Source: Stenotrophomonas maltophilia (GTDB lineage: Bacteria; Pseudomonadota; Gammaproteobacteria; Xanthomonadales; Xanthomonadaceae). Taken from it: 64,000 nucleotides of DNA. Shown piece after piece: positions 61,738-64,000 of this stretch (positions within the stretch are counted from its first letter, which is position 1; each line of letters begins with the position of its first letter). The stretch spans positions 1,186,085 to 1,250,084 of the forward strand of contig DEVL01000003.1 in assembly GCA_002363385.1 (NCBI GenBank), written 5' to 3'. Under the pieces are notes generated by a model. It saw only the letters and a list, made by a program, of their open reading frames with translations, did no database searches and was not told the origin of the DNA. A program made the translations under genes and the position numbers.

Positions 61738-62834
61738 CGGATGGCGAGCGAACCGGTGTTCAGCTCGGTCCACGGCACGTCGTGGCCGTCTAGATACACG
61801 TCGGTCATCGCGGCGCTGCTGTGCGTCAGCAGGCTCTGCACGTCCTGCTTCGACCAGCCCTGCTGGTTGTGCAGCAGCGCACCGCCCAAGCTGCGGATCT
61901 CGTGGAAGCTGACTTGGTTCTCGCCGGTGATGCCGGCCGCTTCGCCTGCTTCCTGGAACGCGCGGGTCAGCTGCTCGGGCAGCACCTGAGTGTGGTGGTC
62001 GCGGTCCTTTGCGCGCTTGTTGCTGGGCCTGGCCTTCTCCGGCAGCCGGTGCACGACGTAGGGCGATGCAACGTCGTCCCGGGCTTTGGCCAGAAGCGCG
62101 GACAGCTCGGCATTCACGGTGATCTTCATGCGCACGCCGGTGCTTCCCTCGGTCTTGCTGGGCACCACCCACAGACAACCGTCGCGATAGTCAGTGAAAC
62201 GCAGCGACACAACGTCATCCCGCCGCAGCAGCGTCATCAGGCTGATATCCATAGCCAGCTGCAGCCAAGCCGGCGCCCTCGCGTGGATTGCCTTGTAAGT
62301 GTCCGTGGTGAGGCGAGCGCGCTTGCGCGTGTGGGTGAACTTGCGCGTCACCAGCGCCGGGTTGGAGTCGATCCAGCCTTCTTCGACGGCGCAAGCGAGG
62401 ATCCACGTCAGCATGGAACGGAACTGTTGCCGCGATCGCTCGCTCTCGGTCACGGTGCGGATGAAGGTGGCGCAGTCCTTCACCGACAGCGAATCCAGGT
62501 CCTGCGTGCCGAACCCCTCGCGGATTCGGCGTATCACCGAGTTGTTGTTCTCGGCGGTCTTGGCCGACCACTTCCTGCCCGGAACGTCGTCCCGTTCGAA
62601 TACGACAATCGCATCTGCCACGGTGTTGCCTCCCCCGACCACGCGGGCAACCAAGTCATTGGTCGGCATCAGCATGGCATTGAGCCTCTTGGCCGCTGCG
62701 AACGCGCGGGCCTTGTCGGTCCCCATCCACGTCTCTTTCCTGGTGGTGGGGTGACGGTATTTGAAGCCACCCGTGTTGGGGTAGAGGTTGTCTGGCCAGC
62801 CTTGCCGGCCGGCGCTGCGCTTGCGTGGTGACAT
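61734..62834 (-). CDS. Tyrosine-type site-specific integrase
   Basis: This 366-residue phage/island integrase has an N-terminal arm-binding region (LYPNTGGFKYRHPTTRKETWMG), a SAM-like core-binding domain, and the catalytic domain. The expected residues are visible: Arg in MTLLRRDDVVSL, Lys in PSKTEGS, His and Arg in FHEIRSLGG, His in LLTHSS and the nucleophile Tyr in TDVYLDGH. The start at 62834 begins the conserved part; the longer frame to 62891 overlaps the next gene. Its stop touches the second att-like copy, as expected for an integrase that recombines in tRNA-Pro. The gene has host-like high GC, unlike the cassette. Confidence 0.93.
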   Translation of the reverse strand: MSPRKRSAGRQGWPDNLYPNTGGFKYRHPTTRKETWMGTDKARAFAAAKRLNAMLMPTNDLVARVVGGGNTVADAIVVFERDDVPGRKWSAKTAENNNSVIRRIREGFGTQDLDSLSVKDCATFIRTVTESERSRQQFRSMLTWILACAVEEGWIDSNPALVTRKFTHTRKRARLTTDTYKAIHARAPAWLQLAMDISLMTLLRRDDVVSLRFTDYRDGCLWVVPSKTEGSTGVRMKITVNAELSALLAKARDDVASPYVVHRLPEKARPSNKRAKDRDHHTQVLPEQLTRAFQEAGEAAGITGENQVSFHEIRSLGGALLHNQQGWSKQDVQSLLTHSSAAMTDVYLDGHDVPWTELNTGSLAIR

Positions 62835-62839
62835 TGTTC

Positions 62840-63037
62840 CTATCCTGCTTTCAGTACCCGCTCGACCAGGTCGTCCCCGTCGGCGAGCCATGCGTGTTCG
62901 TCAATGAACCAGGTGCCGCCAACTTTCTTGGCAGGGATCTTTCCATCCCGCAGCCATCGCTGCAGGGTGGCAATGCTGGGGCGGCTTGACGGATCGAAGT
63001 AGCGATCAAGCCACTTATCTGTCGTCATCAGGTGCAC
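62840..63037 (-). CDS. Small excisionase-like DNA-binding protein
   Basis: This 65-residue protein has a winged-helix/MerR-like core, SIATLQRWLRDGKIPAKKVGGTWFIDE, of the kind seen in phage excisionases and AlpA/Xis-type regulators. The gene lies directly upstream of the integrase, on the same strand. Starts at 63037 or 63028 are possible. It probably sets the direction of recombination or regulates the integrase; this is inferred from size and place. Confidence 0.75.
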   Translation of the reverse strand: MHLMTTDKWLDRYFDPSSRPSIATLQRWLRDGKIPAKKVGGTWFIDEHAWLADGDDLVERVLKAG

Positions 63038-63162
63038 TGGTCCTCCTCCCGCAGCCTGGTGCGCCGGTTACGCGGCGGCTTGACGGTGGACAGGGAAACT
63101 GGCTCCTCGCCAGGACAGGTGTGCGTGGCAAACTGTCGCCCAGTCCAAGAGGGAATGGTGAG

Positions 63163-63840
63163 ATGAGCTGGCTCAGCAATTTGTGGGACGGGATGAGCCC
63201 ATGCATGACGCCAGGCGTCGACCGGTGCGTGGTCTTGTGGGACGCGTGGGCAGTGATTGTTGCCGCTCTGGCAATTGGCGCCACTTTGTTCTTGGGTTAC
63301 ATGACTCTTCGTTTGGGACAAGAAGCCAATAAAGCGGCCGCCGCCGCCGCAGAGGCAAGCATGGCGGCTGTTCAGATCGCGTCGGAAGATCGCGAGGCAA
63401 GGATGCATGATGCCGAAGACCGCCGCACCATGCTTCTCGTCTGGATTGCCGGGGAGGTGTCTGGGGCGAGGACAGTCCTTGGCAAACAGCTTTCTGATCA
63501 CTCCGAGGAGACGAAGAGCAAGTTTCTTAGAGATGCGAAGTATCGTCGCTTGATCACCAATTTGATTAATTCGCTCAATTTTCCCAACGCAACCGGAATG
63601 GCCAGCAGTCTGCATGCCATCGGCCATCCGGTGGCCGCCCAATTCGCACGGGCTCGAGCAATGATCACGATGATGCAAGAGGCATACGCCCTTGGTGACA
63701 TACCGGATAGCGAAGCCGAAGTTGCATGGAAAATCCTCACAGAAGGCGTTTCTCTGGTGATCCCCGACCTGTCCGCAGTCCATAATGCATGTGTGGCGGC
63801 TGCCGTGAAGGCAGGTATCAAAGAGGTCAAGGTTGATTAG
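63163..63840 (+). CDS. Unknown single-pass membrane protein
   Basis: I recognise no family. The 225-residue product has a short N-terminal segment (SWLSNLWDGMSPCM), one membrane helix at about 27-48 (VLWDAWAVIVAALAIGATLFLGYMTL), a charged Ala-rich helix (QEANKAAAAAAEASMAAVQ), and a helical cytoplasmic part. The start at 63163 follows GGTGAG; the frame is open to 62986 without conservation. It is divergent from the excisionase-like gene and the first cargo of the element carrying the integrase. The last 160 bases of the window hold no gene I can support. Confidence 0.7.
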   Translation: MSWLSNLWDGMSPCMTPGVDRCVVLWDAWAVIVAALAIGATLFLGYMTLRLGQEANKAAAAAAEASMAAVQIASEDREARMHDAEDRRTMLLVWIAGEVSGARTVLGKQLSDHSEETKSKFLRDAKYRRLITNLINSLNFPNATGMASSLHAIGHPVAAQFARARAMITMMQEAYALGDIPDSEAEVAWKILTEGVSLVIPDLSAVHNACVAAAVKAGIKEVKVD

Positions 63841-64000
63841 CCAATCGGTCGAGTCGCTATGCGCGCGGTCGCCGCCATCCCGCCACATAGGCGCGGTAGA
63901 CATTGGCAATGCAGCTGCTGGTGGCCCGGGATTGCGGAAGGGCGGCTCCCGTGCGTTGGAGCCGGGGCGGTTCACGACTGCACCTCTGCGTCGCACGCCG

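Overview
The window is high-GC, tightly packed bacterial chromosome that looks like Stenotrophomonas or another Xanthomonadaceae. Three things support this: the family-typical gene order, an intergenic palindrome family with GTAG-headed stem-loops (SMAG-like), and the split tryptophan genes. No 16S or species marker is present, so the genus is an inference.

Layout. (1) 0.2-8.5 kb: prmB-aroC-hydroxyacid dehydrogenase, asd, fimV-VOC protein-truA-trpF, mostly with ATGA/GTGA overlaps. (2) 8.5-14.7 kb: a TrpI-like LysR regulator divergent from trpB-lipoprotein-trpA, then accD-glmM. (3) 14.7-18.1 kb: a convergent glycosyltransferase/polysaccharide deacetylase pair and an isopenicillin-N-synthase-like oxygenase. 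(4) 18.5-35 kb: tpiA, secG, tRNA-Leu(GAG) and the complete 14-gene nuo operon for respiratory complex I (nuoA-N, separate nuoC and nuoD). (5) 35-45.3 kb: two tandem initiator tRNA-fMet genes, then rimP-nusA-infB-rbfA-truB-rpsO-pnp, the classical metY-nusA-infB-pnp arrangement. (6) 45.3-50.9 kb: accessory genes, namely a VOC protein, a CadC-like winged-helix/TPR membrane protein, a beta-lactamase-family serine hydrolase, and a PepSY/DUF3649/DUF3325 set next to a Fur-box-like sequence. (7) 51-59.1 kb: thrS-infC-rpmI-rplT-pheS-pheT-ihfA-merR and tRNA-Pro(GGG). thrS has a putative Thr-codon leader peptide plus terminator, and infC begins with AUC.

(8) 59.1-64 kb is a horizontally acquired island in the 3' end of tRNA-Pro, and it is the most novel part. 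A visibly AT-richer two-gene cassette encodes a YejK/NdpA-type nucleoid-associated protein and a protein with two C-terminal membrane segments. Near-identical copies of the tRNA 3' end bound the cassette. Each copy is followed by a terminator-like hairpin and an array of CACCCTAT-type repeats spaced exactly 11 bp apart. Beyond the second copy lie a tyrosine integrase, a small excisionase-like protein and an unknown single-pass membrane protein. The cassette has no integrase of its own. It may be a non-autonomous cargo unit, and a DNA-binding sensor with a membrane effector is one plausible, untested reading.
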